A stretch of 64,000 nucleotides of DNA from QKMZ01 sp012965515 (GTDB lineage: Bacteria > Cyanobacteriota > Vampirovibrionia > Obscuribacterales > Obscuribacteraceae). Shown here one piece after another: positions 8,400 through 18,500 of the stretch (the stretch's first letter is position 1; each line of letters begins with the position of its first letter). Where the stretch lies: assembly GCA_937879965.1 (NCBI GenBank), contig CALFMP010000022.1, positions 62,001 through 126,000 on the forward strand. The letters are read 5' to 3'. Below the pieces are notes generated by a model. It did no database searches and was not told the DNA's origin. It was given only the letters and a program-made list of their open reading frames with translations. The position numbers and the translations under genes are program-made.

Positions 8400-11009
8400 T
8401 TAAGGATTAGGAAAAGGATTAGGAAAAACCGCGTAAAAGGAACATCCGCCGGTTGCGGCCTCGTCACAACCGACAGTGCCATCATGAGTCTCGGCGATCA
8501 TTCGGCAGATTGCTAAACCAAGACCATAACCCTTGCCTTTTGTTTTCGAATCCGGAGTCTGAAAAAATCGTTCGAACACTTTGCTGCGCATTTCTCTGCT
8601 CAAACCAGGCCCGCTGTCGATGACGTCAAAGCGTACCCCGCGAGGTGTCTGTGATGTGTCGATGCGGACGGTCGAGTCCTCTGGCGAATGACTGATAGCA
8701 TTACCTAGATAGTTCACCAGAACTTGAATGACTCGATCTCGATCGGCATTCACTTGCACATCAGCGCAATCGTTGGCAAGAGCGACTTTGCGAGCCTGGG
8801 CGAGAGCCGTAAGAGATGCGATTGCTTCTTGAGCTGCAGAACGAGCCGAGAAATGCGATTTAACGAGCTCGATTTTGCCTTGCTCCAGATTCTCGATCGT
8901 CAGCAGAGCATCGACAAGCGAAAGTACCCTGTCGACGTTTGCAGTAGCAAAGCTAAAGTGACGTTTCCTCAGATCGTCGAAGCAAGCGGCTTCTGCCAGC
9001 GATACTTTTTGAAGAAGCTCTTTAGCTTCCAGTAGAGGATTACGCAAGTCTCCAGCCACGACTTCCATCATTACTTTGCGCTGCTGCCATGTAGATTCCA
9101 GAATTTCGGCAACATCATGCAGTACAAAATCCAGATACCAGATTTCATCGCATCCTTTTACACTCTCTTTCAATGGCTTTCTTTGCGGTAGAAGTTCGGC
9201 GTTTGTAGCAAGCACTTTCAAGCGCCGTGTAATGTCGTTATCAAATGCAAGAAGAAGAAACAACGCCAAAAGCAGACTGCCGGTTATACCAGCTTGCAAG
9301 CAAGTTTCTTTCTCCCTTTTGATTGTCTCCTCGCTTCTTCTGATTTCCGCTATTTTCTCAACTTGTCGATCGGTAAGCTGTTGGATTTTCTCCATCTTCT
9401 TGATGCTATAGATAACAATCGCCCTTCCAGGAGCAGCAAATGCCGGTGTCGGGAGAACACCATAAGAAACACCCACCGGTATTTCCTTAGCCAATCGCTC
9501 GTTTTGCTTGCGATCAAGTTCCAGTAATTCATTCACATCTGCAATTGTTTGCTGATCATTTCCCACTTGTTCAAGCAACTTCTGAGCCGTCTGGGGAAGT
9601 AGTTTCGTAACTGGTTCTTGCAGTTCCTTATTCTCGGAATCTCCGTACCACTGATAGTTTCCAACCACCGCCATATGAGCCACCATCGAGATCATCAAGC
9701 GATTTATCGTCACCGCTATCTCTGACTCCTTCAATTCGATATCAAGGAAATGCGCCTCTTTCTGAGTCAGTTGACTGAGACTGAAAATCATCAGAGTCGA
9801 AAAGGCCAGGGGCAGAAGGAATAGCAGCAAACCTTTCTTGAAAATCCCAGGGCGAAACCGTTTAGCTGCAGCACTACCAATGCCGGAACTGCCGCGATAC
9901 TCAATTCTGATAAGCCGAGAGAGTTCATTTATATTCCTGTCTTCTGCCTTTATGGAGAGATTCGCATCTGCTACAGCCAGCTCCGGTGAGTTGGCGCACA
10001 AGCGTTCAATCGAAAGTAAGGAGTTGGCTTTCGCGACTAGATGTTCGATGCTTTTTCCAGCTGCGGAAATTGTCTCGGTAGTAGAGCTGGAAACCTCGCT
10101 TGCAGGTGCACCTTGCAAGATTGACAATGACAAATTCACTGCTGTCAGCGGCGAGCACATATCGTGTGCCACCATCTCTAGCAGGTTCTTACGAAACTGC
10201 GCTGATTGTTCCAATCTTTCGTGAGCTTGGTGGAGCACCGAGTCGAGATAAGAAATTTCGTCTGCTCCTGAAATGGGTTCGTTGAGCTTCTCTCTCAATG
10301 GCAGCCTGGTTGCGTTTTCCACTACAACTTTCAAACGATTGATAATCTGCCGGCTGAAGCTGCCAACTAAATAGATCGACAGAAGGAACAGAGTGAGCAG
10401 TGCAATATTCAGGACCTGATTGATAAAAGCCAGTTCGCTCTTGGCCTGTTCGATTGCTTGTGCAAGCCGAGACTGTTCTTCGAATTCAATTTTTTGAAAT
10501 TTGGTGTGCAGCTGGAAGAGGCTGATGAAATACTGCCTCATACTCTTCATACTTGTCACTACGTCGCGGATCTCATTGGTTGAACCGACGGGACGCAGCT
10601 GGGACCATGTGCCTACGGCGTTGTAAGTCTGACTTATCAGTTTGGAGACGTAATGGTTCTTCTCTGAACTCTCGATGGTCTTGGAAAAACCTTCCAGTTT
10701 TTGAATTTCCTCAAGCGCTGCGTTGCGATGTTTTTCCCATCCCTGAGCAGCTTTGTCGGAATTCATCAGCAAATAGATGAGAAGGTATCCTGATGCCAGT
10801 GCTGTCGAAGAAGCTGCCCGATTGATGCGGGTAGAGAATTCCAGATTTTTTCTTTCAGACTCAATTCGCTCTTGGGTTGCTTTGCCAAAGTAAGAGATGT
10901 ATTGAAAGAGAAAAAATACCGGCAAGAGCATGCAAAACACGCGCAGCAAACTCTTTGTGATGATACGATTTCTGATTTTGACGGCTGGCTGTCTCTTACT
11001 GTCAGTCAT
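8400..11009 (-). CDS. Tandem double-module membrane sensor histidine kinase
   Basis: 869 residues made of two related sensor modules in one chain. Module 1: membrane span about 23-42, periplasmic helical sensor, span about 199-216, HAMP-like region ending EPISGADEISYLDSVLHQAH, then the dimerisation helix MVAHDMCSPLTAV with H282; no ATPase domain follows. Module 2: span about 392-412, second sensor, span about 572-590, a HAMP-like region ending KGCDEIWYLDFVLHDVA, then EVVAGDLRNPLLEAKEL, where the phospho-accepting His is Gly653, and finally a complete HATPase domain (N box NYLGNAISHS, G1 DSGPGLS, F box FERFF, G2 GKGYGLGLAI). Phosphorylation of H282 by the C-terminal ATPase domain is inferred. 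Its regulator lies 21 bases upstream on the same strand. Confidence 0.9.
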   Translation of the reverse strand: MTDSKRQPAVKIRNRIITKSLLRVFCMLLPVFFLFQYISYFGKATQERIESERKNLEFSTRINRAASSTALASGYLLIYLLMNSDKAAQGWEKHRNAALEEIQKLEGFSKTIESSEKNHYVSKLISQTYNAVGTWSQLRPVGSTNEIRDVVTSMKSMRQYFISLFQLHTKFQKIEFEEQSRLAQAIEQAKSELAFINQVLNIALLTLFLLSIYLVGSFSRQIINRLKVVVENATRLPLREKLNEPISGADEISYLDSVLHQAHERLEQSAQFRKNLLEMVAHDMCSPLTAVNLSLSILQGAPASEVSSSTTETISAAGKSIEHLVAKANSLLSIERLCANSPELAVADANLSIKAEDRNINELSRLIRIEYRGSSGIGSAAAKRFRPGIFKKGLLLFLLPLAFSTLMIFSLSQLTQKEAHFLDIELKESEIAVTINRLMISMVAHMAVVGNYQWYGDSENKELQEPVTKLLPQTAQKLLEQVGNDQQTIADVNELLELDRKQNERLAKEIPVGVSYGVLPTPAFAAPGRAIVIYSIKKMEKIQQLTDRQVEKIAEIRRSEETIKREKETCLQAGITGSLLLALFLLLAFDNDITRRLKVLATNAELLPQRKPLKESVKGCDEIWYLDFVLHDVAEILESTWQQRKVMMEVVAGDLRNPLLEAKELLQKVSLAEAACFDDLRKRHFSFATANVDRVLSLVDALLTIENLEQGKIELVKSHFSARSAAQEAIASLTALAQARKVALANDCADVQVNADRDRVIQVLVNYLGNAISHSPEDSTVRIDTSQTPRGVRFDVIDSGPGLSREMRSKVFERFFQTPDSKTKGKGYGLGLAICRMIAETHDGTVGCDEAATGGCSFYAVFPNPFPNP

Positions 11010-11030
11010 TGGTAGCCATCAAATGCAGTA

Positions 11031-11723
11031 TCAGCCCCGTGTCCCTGTCGTGTCTGTTTCGTAAATATAACCAGACCCTTGAACAGTCTTGATTAGGCAG
11101 GTTTCGCCTTGGGGTGTGATTTTCTTGCGCAGGTGAAACATGATTGTTCTGACTGATTCTTCTGCACTTTCGCTGTCAGAAGGCCAGACCGAAGCTAATA
11201 GGGCTTTAGAGCTGAAAAACTTATTCGGATTGCGAATGAAAAACTCGAGCAAAGCAAACTCTTTGGGCGTTAGACTAATTTTCTTGTCTCCGATACCAAC
11301 ATAGTGACTGTCTAATTCGACGGTCAAATAGCCGGCTGTGACGGTATTGGTCAAGAGTCCTTTCGGGCGGCGCATCAAGCTGCGAATCCGAGCCGAAAGC
11401 TCACGCACTTGAAAGGGCTTCTGTAGATAATCATCAGCACCTGCGTCAAGACCGGTTTCAACGTTTTCAATCTTTGATTGAGCAGTCAGAAACAATATTG
11501 GCAATTCGCTGCCTTCTGCACGAAGACGTCGGCAGACCTCGAGCCCATCGATGCCGGGCAGATTCCAGTCAAGAATGACAAGGTCATAGGAGAAATTTGA
11601 TAAGAGCTGCAGTCCATCTTCGCCACTCTCTGCGTGATCGATGGTGTGCTTTTCCATTGCCAGCCAGTCGATAACGCCCTCAGCCAGCTTTTTGTCGTCT
11701 TCAATTATGAGGATTTTGGCCAT
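11031..11723 (-). CDS. OmpR/PhoB-family response regulator
   Basis: 230 residues: receiver domain 1-120 with the acidic pair (IIEDD), phospho-acceptor D52 in VILDWNLPG, the switch Thr in LFLTAQ and the conserved Lys in YLQKPF; then a winged-helix DNA-binding domain (LTPKEFALLEFFIRNPNKFF, and VRTIMFHLRKKI as the recognition helix region). First gene of the pair with the double histidine kinase, its likely cognate sensor; the 21-base gap indicates one transcript. Targets unknown. Confidence 0.93.
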   Translation of the reverse strand: MAKILIIEDDKKLAEGVIDWLAMEKHTIDHAESGEDGLQLLSNFSYDLVILDWNLPGIDGLEVCRRLRAEGSELPILFLTAQSKIENVETGLDAGADDYLQKPFQVRELSARIRSLMRRPKGLLTNTVTAGYLTVELDSHYVGIGDKKISLTPKEFALLEFFIRNPNKFFSSKALLASVWPSDSESAEESVRTIMFHLRKKITPQGETCLIKTVQGSGYIYETDTTGTRG

Positions 11724-11810
11724 GAGATTTCTTGGAGCGGAAGCGCTCTAATATTACCAAGCTGAGGAAAAGAGCAAGCAGCATCCCGGAATTCAAGGTG
11801 CCGCGAAGTG

Positions 11811-12260
11811 TCAATTGACGGTTCTGTGTTCCGGGGACTTGATTCGCGCCTCTTGTTCGAACGCTTCTGCTTCTCGCCCTGTTTCTCTAAGCAATTTGGC
11901 ATAGTCCTTAACCAGCTGCATGAGCACGGTGCTGTTTCGTCTAGGCTGCTCGTCGTAAATCTCCAGCGCCTCTTTGAAGTTTGCTTCTGCGTCCGGATAC
12001 TGTTTTTTCAAATAATAGACTTTGCCCAGGTGGTGGAGACTGGTGGCAAGCGGACCAGCGTATCCCAAACCTCTAGCCTGAGAGAGAGCGGTCTTAAAGC
12101 TTGACTCAGCCTGGTCCAGATTGCCTGATTCCAAAGCTCTCTGCCCTGATTCGTGGGTCTGCGCCCATTGTTCTCGGGCGGACAGATTGTTTTGTGCAAG
12201 CGATGGCAGTGCCAATAAGAGGCACAGGGCGGCAAAAATGCAGGTTTTCCTACCGTTCAC
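11811..12260 (-). CDS. Secreted TPR-like repeat protein
   Basis: About 149 residues from a GTG at 12260 that has GGAG 5 bases upstream. Signal peptide VNGRKTCIFAALCLLLALPS then LAQ. The mature part carries two or three tetratricopeptide units: ESGQRALESGNLDQAESSFK, GPLATSLHHLGKVYYLKKQ and YPDAEANFKEALEIYDEQ. TPRs bind partner proteins; the location is periplasmic or extracytoplasmic. It lies 87 bases upstream of the two-component genes on the same strand and might belong to that transcript. A longer frame starting at 12332 has no signal-like N-terminus and was not chosen. Confidence 0.75.
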   Translation of the reverse strand: MNGRKTCIFAALCLLLALPSLAQNNLSAREQWAQTHESGQRALESGNLDQAESSFKTALSQARGLGYAGPLATSLHHLGKVYYLKKQYPDAEANFKEALEIYDEQPRRNSTVLMQLVKDYAKLLRETGREAEAFEQEARIKSPEHRTVN

Positions 12261-12418
12261 GACTACTCCGGCGTCATTGCAAGCGCAGATAACTATCCTG
12301 TATTTACCCTCAGGGGCGTCTATCCCCAGCAATGCCTAAACTCATCAAAACCAACGGCTTAATCTGCTAATTCGACGATTCTGCCAGAATAGTGTCGATT
12401 ATCACCTTTGGACAAACC

Positions 12419-12766
12419 ATGAACAGCACAGCCGAGAAGAAAGACTCTTCAAGTTTGAACCTAGATCGCATCGACCACATAGCTGTTGCAGTCGACGATG
12501 TGGCGAAGGCGGTTGATTGGTACCGTGAAACTTTTAAGTGCGAAATCGAGTACCAGGACAAGACATGGGCGTTTTTGCGATTCGAAAACATCAAGCTGGC
12601 GCTGGTTGTCCCCAATCAGCACCCTCCTCACATCGCCTTTTTGCACGAAAATGCCGAACAGTTTGGAAGCCTGAAAACCCACAGGGACGGCAGCCGCTCC
12701 GTCTACATCGCTGACTCTGCTGGAAATTCGGTGGAAATCGTTGCCAAGGACTCTGTTAAAGACTGA
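12419..12766 (+). CDS. VOC (glyoxalase/dioxygenase superfamily) protein
   Basis: 115 residues from the ATG at 12419; a GTG nine codons upstream is possible. The fold signature is LDRIDHIAVAVDDVAKAVDW at the start and SVYIADSAGNSVEIVAKD at the end, giving metal-ligand candidates H, H (HPPHIAFL) and E. VOC proteins include lactoylglutathione lyase, methylmalonyl-CoA epimerase and dioxygenases; the IDHIAVAVDD opening is common in methylmalonyl-CoA epimerase-like members but the substrate cannot be assigned. Stands alone between opposite-strand and unrelated genes. Confidence 0.8.
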   Translation: MNSTAEKKDSSSLNLDRIDHIAVAVDDVAKAVDWYRETFKCEIEYQDKTWAFLRFENIKLALVVPNQHPPHIAFLHENAEQFGSLKTHRDGSRSVYIADSAGNSVEIVAKDSVKD

Positions 12767-12901
12767 CAGGTCGGTTTTGCGGAATTTCCAAGTGACGGCA
12801 GACAAGAATTAAATTGTCACTTATATGTATAAAGAAGCTTTGCTATTATTGCCAGAGCTTAAAAGTTAAGTCGAAAGACCACCTGACAGGTAAGGGCAAA
12901 C

Positions 12902-14212
12902 GTGGCAGAGGGCGCAAAAAAAGCACAGAAAAAACGGTGTCCAAAGTGTCACCGTGAATTTCCGCTTCAATCGGTGATATGCGACGCCGATTCGACATTG
13001 CTCATGCTTGTTCAGGAAGACACTCTTCTCAATGCTGTGCTTGCTGAAAAGTATCGCGTCCTGCATGAAGTGGGTCGCGGTGGAATGAGCGTTGTATACA
13101 AAGGCGTTCAGGAATTCGTCGATCGCGAAGTGGCGATCAAGATTTTGCAATCGCAATTGGTTTCAGATCCGACGTCTGTAAAACGCTTTCAACAAGAAGC
13201 GCAAGCCGCCAGTCTGTTGAAACACGAAAACATCATCAAGATGTATGACTTCGGCATTCATGACGGAAGACCATATTTGGTAATGGACTTCCTTGTCGGT
13301 GAGAGCCTTTCCGACATTATTCGCAGAGACAACCAGGTTGAGTGCGAGCGCGCGATCCGGATCTTCATTCAAGCTACTGACGCTCTTGCACATGCTCACC
13401 GTCATGGCGTTATTCACCGCGATTTGAAGTCGAGCAACATTATGCTTGTCGACGAAGACGGCAAAGCAGATGTCGCAAAAGTGGTGGATTTCGGTATTGC
13501 CAAATTGCTTCCGAATTCCGGCCGTCAATCACAGAACTTGACTCAAACAGGTGAAATTTTCGGCAGTCCGATTTATATGAGTCCTGAGCAGTGCATGGGG
13601 CACATTCTCGATGCGCGCTCCGATATCTATTCCATGGGCACGATGGTTTACGAGTCTCTCACCGGCTATCCTGCTTTGATGGGCAAAACCATTGTAGAAA
13701 CGATGGAAATGCAAGTGCGCGAAACACCAAAGCCCTTTGCAGAAATTCGGCCCGATCTTCAATTGCCGAAAGAAGTTGAGACGATTGTTTTTAGAGCGCT
13801 GGAAAAGAAGCCTGACAATCGCTATCAGTCGATGGAAGAGTTTCGTGATGCGCTTGTTCATGTCGGCAAGATTCTCGCAAATAAAAAGCCTGCGGCCCCG
13901 CGCTCTACAGTGACTAACATTCCGCCGGCAGAAAGAGGTGGGCAGGATTTGTCGAAGGCACGTATCAATGCCGGTGCGGATTCTATGCGATTGAAAGACG
14001 CACCCAGCTCTGTTCACACCAAAAGTTTGCAGGGACAAACAGGAACTCAGATCAAGGACAAGACCGGCAGCGTGCCGATTGTAGACCGAGCAAACTTACC
14101 GGCTAAGCCGTTCTACGAAAGCCCGAAGATGATCATCATTTTGGTATTGGTGCTCATTCTAGTTACCGCGGGGGGCTTCGTGGCAATGCAAATGACCGGA
14201 ACCCGTTTCTAA
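12902..14212 (+). CDS. Ser/Thr protein kinase with N-terminal zinc-ribbon-like segment and C-terminal membrane anchor
   Basis: 436 residues. Residues 12-34 (RCPKCHREFPLQSVICDADS) resemble a short zinc ribbon with three Cys. The Hanks kinase domain spans about 51-315: glycine loop GRGGMSVVY, K80 in VAIKIL, HRD D174 in IHRDLKSSNIM, DFG D197 in VVDFGIAKL, and the activation segment GEIFGSPIYMSPEQC. A Ser/Thr/Pro-rich linker leads to a single span at about 409-430 with only a few residues outside. The kinase half is closely similar to the five receptors at 45-56 kb but has no exported repeat domain. Start is a GTG with AAGGG about 6 bases upstream. Confidence 0.92.
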   Translation: MAEGAKKAQKKRCPKCHREFPLQSVICDADSTLLMLVQEDTLLNAVLAEKYRVLHEVGRGGMSVVYKGVQEFVDREVAIKILQSQLVSDPTSVKRFQQEAQAASLLKHENIIKMYDFGIHDGRPYLVMDFLVGESLSDIIRRDNQVECERAIRIFIQATDALAHAHRHGVIHRDLKSSNIMLVDEDGKADVAKVVDFGIAKLLPNSGRQSQNLTQTGEIFGSPIYMSPEQCMGHILDARSDIYSMGTMVYESLTGYPALMGKTIVETMEMQVRETPKPFAEIRPDLQLPKEVETIVFRALEKKPDNRYQSMEEFRDALVHVGKILANKKPAAPRSTVTNIPPAERGGQDLSKARINAGADSMRLKDAPSSVHTKSLQGQTGTQIKDKTGSVPIVDRANLPAKPFYESPKMIIILVLVLILVTAGGFVAMQMTGTRF

Positions 14213-14294
14213 TCAGTACAAGCAAAAGCGGCAGTGCAACTCACTCTCGTGAGGGAGGTTTGTTCACACTCTTAACAATTTTTGTGTCCAAATG

Positions 14295-14321
14295 TTGGCA
14301 CTACCGGCAATTGGGCATAAT
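14295..14321 (+). promoter_or_regulatory. Candidate promoter
   Basis: TTGGCA (14295-14300) and CATAAT (14316-14321) are 15 bases apart, shorter than ideal. It lies about 70 bases ahead of the small frame at 14391 and 200 ahead of the gene at 14523, in the only sizeable gap here. Sequence match only. Confidence 0.3.
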
Positions 14322-14390
14322 GGAAGTAACGAAAAAACTGAATAAGTTTCGGCGCGAGGCTCTCCAAGAACAGCTTCGTTAAAGGATCAT

Positions 14391-14519
14391 ATGCAACTCA
14401 GCGTGGGCAACGTGAGAGGTTTCCACATTGCCATGCTAAATAATTTCCAGTTTGGCGGTTTTACCGGTACCAAAAAAGTTGCAACTTCTTTGACACGCAA
14501 GTGTGCGTGCGGGAGGTAA
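14391..14519 (+). CDS. Possible 42-residue leader peptide or small protein
   Basis: An ATG with AAAGGA five bases before it opens a 42-codon frame (MQLSVGNVRGFHIAMLNNFQ..., ending RKCACGR). Its last codons contain the GGGAGG ribosome site of the next gene, whose ATG follows the stop by only three bases. That arrangement suggests translational coupling or a leader peptide. No homologue recognised; it may be a chance frame. Confidence 0.35.
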   Translation: MQLSVGNVRGFHIAMLNNFQFGGFTGTKKVATSLTRKCACGR

Positions 14520-14522
14520 CCG

Positions 14523-15413
14523 ATGTTGTTGAACTCTATTAACTACGCATTCAAAGACGCTTTCTACAGCTTGGAAAAGCTTTTTTCCGGACTGAAGACG
14601 TCATCAATCCAATCGTCGGAACGTGAACGGCTCCATGCCATCAACCAAAAAGGCATGGAAGCATCGCTGGCTTCCGGTGAATTCTTGTCGAGAGCACGAC
14701 GCGGAGAGACTTTGCATCACGACAAAGAAACTGAAGATATATGCAGGGATTTTGTTCGAGCCAAAGCAGTCTTTCCTGCTGATGAAAGTCTCAGCGTGAT
14801 GCCGGCAGAATCTTCGGTCGCTGAAGTTATGACAAAATCCATCACCGAAGAGATTCCGGTTTTCGGTCTCAAAGCAAGTTTGCATGCGACAACAGACCAC
14901 GCCTCATTCGACGCCTGGAAGTCCGTTCACCATTTGGATTCCGAGGAAGAATCAGAAGGAGAAATTCAGACTGCCGCAAATGATGTGACTACAAATCAGT
15001 TGAAAGCGGTTGGGAAAGCATGGAGAGAATTGTCTGTGCGTACCGCGTTACGGCTCATCGACCATCCCCATACCCCCGGATTTGTTCTTGCAGAACTGGC
15101 TCAGCATCCTGCAGCGGAAGTTAGAGCCCAAGTACCCGACAATCCGAATACTCCTAAAGAAGCAATTCTCAAACTACTGACTGACGAAAGCATTGATGTT
15201 CGCCTCTCGTTGGCCGAGTGCTATCACCTCGGAATCTCCATTCTGGAGATACTTGTCGACGATGAGAACCCCTATGTTTGCGATCGAGCTGAATCTACTC
15301 TGCAACGACTGCGCGCAAGCACGAGTCCCTCGGTCATTCGCGGACTTTTCGGTTTGACGGGCGTCACTGCTTACGACGAGGAAAATGTAACTCAGATCCG
15401 TGCTCGCGCCTGA
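14523..15413 (+). CDS. LRV/HEAT-like repeat protein
   Basis: 296 residues. The first 160 have no recognisable fold; the acidic region around residue 140 (DSEEESEGE) looks like a linker. From about 180 there are alpha-helical repeats of the leucine-rich-variant/HEAT type: DHPHTPGFVLAELAQHP, then AAEVRAQVPDNPNTPKEAIL, then DESIDVRLSLAECYHLGISI and DENPYVCDRAESTLQRL. The phrase 'NPNTP..xL..L..D....VR..LA' is characteristic of such repeats, which usually bind proteins. No signal peptide. A strong GGGAGG ribosome site precedes the ATG. Function unknown; it sits directly before the hybrid kinase gene. Confidence 0.7.
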   Translation: MLLNSINYAFKDAFYSLEKLFSGLKTSSIQSSERERLHAINQKGMEASLASGEFLSRARRGETLHHDKETEDICRDFVRAKAVFPADESLSVMPAESSVAEVMTKSITEEIPVFGLKASLHATTDHASFDAWKSVHHLDSEEESEGEIQTAANDVTTNQLKAVGKAWRELSVRTALRLIDHPHTPGFVLAELAQHPAAEVRAQVPDNPNTPKEAILKLLTDESIDVRLSLAECYHLGISILEILVDDENPYVCDRAESTLQRLRASTSPSVIRGLFGLTGVTAYDEENVTQIRARA

Positions 15414-15506
15414 TAATTTTTGCGCGACGGGTACCATGTCGTCGAGTATGGGCATGTGATCTATATTCGTAAATGGGGTTTTTGTGAATGTTCTTTAGCT
15501 GATTGT

Positions 15507-15527
15507 AGAGGCTCGAGGGGTGCCTCT
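15507..15527 (+). promoter_or_regulatory. Hairpin over the ribosome site of the hybrid kinase gene
   Basis: AGAGGC (15507-15512) pairs with GCCTCT (15522-15527), enclosing the GAGGGG stretch that could serve the ATG at 15530. The stem would hide that ribosome site and reduce initiation unless the downstream ATG at 15563, preceded by AGGAG, is the true start. Confidence 0.3.
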
Positions 15528-15529
15528 AT

Positions 15530-18500
15530 ATGATGCCTGTGCCGTTCCAGGAGCATTCGCGGATGATAACCCCATCAAGGCCTTTTGATACCTTAACCGA
15601 ACTCGTTCCGGTTCCATGGACCGAACCACCATGTCTTAATCCAGTTACGGATGACGGCACTGCGAAGGTCAGTCAGGTATTCATCATCCTCGCCTACTGG
15701 TGCTCGTTTCTAACAATGGGCATCGGCATTCTGGCATTAACAGGCTGGTTTTTGAATCAGCCTTACTTGCAGAATCCTATTTCGGGAGACTACCCAGTTT
15801 CCAATACTGGTTCTCTGGCTTTGCTTTTCCTGGGCGCATCTCTTTTGTATTCAATAAGGGGAATTTCCGACAAGAAATCGGCAACCGCATCTCAGATTAC
15901 TTCTCTGGTGCCAATTCTCATTGGGCTATTTGCGCTTGGTTCTTATAGTGGATTTTTCACTGTCGATCTTGATCAAGTGCTGTTCCACTCCCAGATCGAT
16001 CCATCTTCCGGCACAAATTCAGTTCTCCTTGCCCCGAACAATGCGATATGCATTCTCGCGGCAGGGCTATCGATACTCTTCATGAACGCGCCAGCGATTG
16101 GACGGATTTGCATTTTTCAGCATCTTGCCTTTATACCGTTGCTGTTCTCGATATCAGCCTTAATCGGCTACACATATAAGCTGCAATATTTCTCTCAGCC
16201 CGACAGCTTCAATCACATGATCTTGCCGACTGCGATTGCTTTCCTAGTACTCAGTTTGGGTATCCTTTCATCGCGTCCCAGAGAAGGTTTGATGGTCGTA
16301 ATCAGCAACGGTGACGCCGGCGGCATGATGGCAAGAACCCTGTTACCGACTGCAATTGGACTGCCGATACTTTTTGGATGGTTGCGAGTCGTCGGAGAAA
16401 GTTCTGGTCTGGTCAATGCAGAAGCAGCCAGTATATTGCTCGTAATTTCAATGATTACGGTGTTTTTCTGGGTTGTCTGGCGCACCTGCCGCCAGCTCGG
16501 AAGACTTGATATGGCGCGCAGACTTGCCGGTGCAGCTTTACACGAAAGCGCCGATCGAACGCGCTCTATCCTCGACAAGGCTTACGATGCATTCGTCGCT
16601 ATAGATAAGAACGGACGCATTCTTGACTGGAACCCCCAAGCAGAGAAAACTTTTGGCTGGTCGCGGGCTGAGGTGGTGGGCAAAACACTTGAAGAAACAA
16701 TCATTCCGGCTCAACATGCAAACGCTCATAAAGAAGGTCTGGCTCGCCTATCGTCAACCGGCCAAAGCGCGTTTTTCAATAAGCGAGTGGAAATGATCGC
16801 GCTTCATAAAGAAGGGCATGAGTTTCCTCTCGAATTAGCGATCTTTCCAGTGGGCAGTGCAGAGACCGGTACTGTCTGTGCCTTCATGCACGACATATCG
16901 GACAGGAAGGCTCACGAAGAAGAGGTCAACTGCCTGAATAAGGCTTTGCTGGAACAAATTACTGAAGCCGGCTCCAAGAATGACAGTTTGAAACTTTTGA
17001 CAGACGAACTGCGAACAGCCTGCGAAAGAGCAATTGAATCTTCAAAAACGAAATCTGATTTCATCGCCAGCTTGAGCCATGAAATTCGCACGCCCTTGAG
17101 CAGTGTCATCGGCATGGCTGAACTGATTCTGGACGGGCACCTGGAGGAAGACCAGAGAAAGCTTGCCAATACTCTACACAGCTCTGCATACAATCTTCTG
17201 GGGATCGTCAACGATATTTTGGACCTTTCCAAAATCGAGGCTAAAAAACTCGAACTGACCTCAGAGAGTTTTGACATGCGGACACTGGTTGAAGATGTTG
17301 CTGAAATGCTGGGCACAACAGCTCGCAGCAAGGGGCTTTCTCTTTCCACATTCGTCGATCCGTCCTTGCCTTTGATTCTGAAGGGTGACCCTAAGCGGCT
17401 CCGGCAGATTCTCGTTAATCTCTGTGGAAACGCTCTCAAATTCACGGAGTCCGGCGGTGTTCATATTCGAGTGGAAAAGCTTTCTCTCGCCGATCACTGC
17501 GTCACCTTCAGCGCCTCAGTAATCGACACCGGGTGCGGCCTGCCCAACGACACAAAACGAGGATTGTTTTTGCCTTTCAGTCAGGTGCGAAGCAGTAAGA
17601 GTCTGCAAACTGCAGGAACGGGCCTGGGGCTAGCCATCAGTAAGAGTCTTGTCGAACTTATGGGTGGAGAAATCGGAGTAGACAGCCGTGAAGGAGAAGG
17701 CTCCACTTTCTGGTTCAAAGCTACATTGAGAACCGACGGCATCGATTATCTTGGTGCTCAACATGGTGCACCGCAGCATGCCGAGCCCGAGCAAACACGA
17801 TTGATCATTGTGTCCAACGATCGCTTTACCTCAGAAGCGTTAACGATGTATTCGTATGCGCGTGGTATCGAAAACAAGGCCGCCAGTTCAATTGAAGAAA
17901 CAGAGTCGATCATCAATCAAATGGCGAAGCAAAGCCATCGCCCCATCAGGCTTTTCGTGGACATGTCCAATCGCGAAATCGATCCGTGTTCGAAAATTGA
18001 AGAGATCAGTGCATCTGAATTCGCAGACAGGGTTCGCTGGGTGGCGCTCACGCATATAGATTCAAAAGAGTATCATCGCAAACTGAAAGAAGCCGGCTTT
18101 GCCAAAGTTCTGGTTAAGCCATTCCGTTTTGCAGACTTCCTGCATTCGGTTTCCAATGATTTCGATCAGCAAGTCGAAACGCGTGAAGATCTCCCTGCCC
18201 TGGACGAAGCCAACGCAACGATCATGCGTTTATCCGCTAAAACAGTACTTCTTGTTGAGGATAATCCGGCCTTGCGCGAACTGGCAACAAGGCAGCTCAA
18301 ACGCCTTGGCGTCGAAGTCGCCACAGCATCAGACGGCATGGAGGCAGTAAGCAGCGCAGCCGGATGCAATTTCGATCTAATCCTTATGGACTGCCAAATG
18401 CCTGTAATGGACGGGTTCGAAGCAACTCGCCAGATTAGGCGAATTGAAGAAAAAGGGCACCGTCATACGCCAATCGTTGCACTAACGGCCTCAGTTTTGC

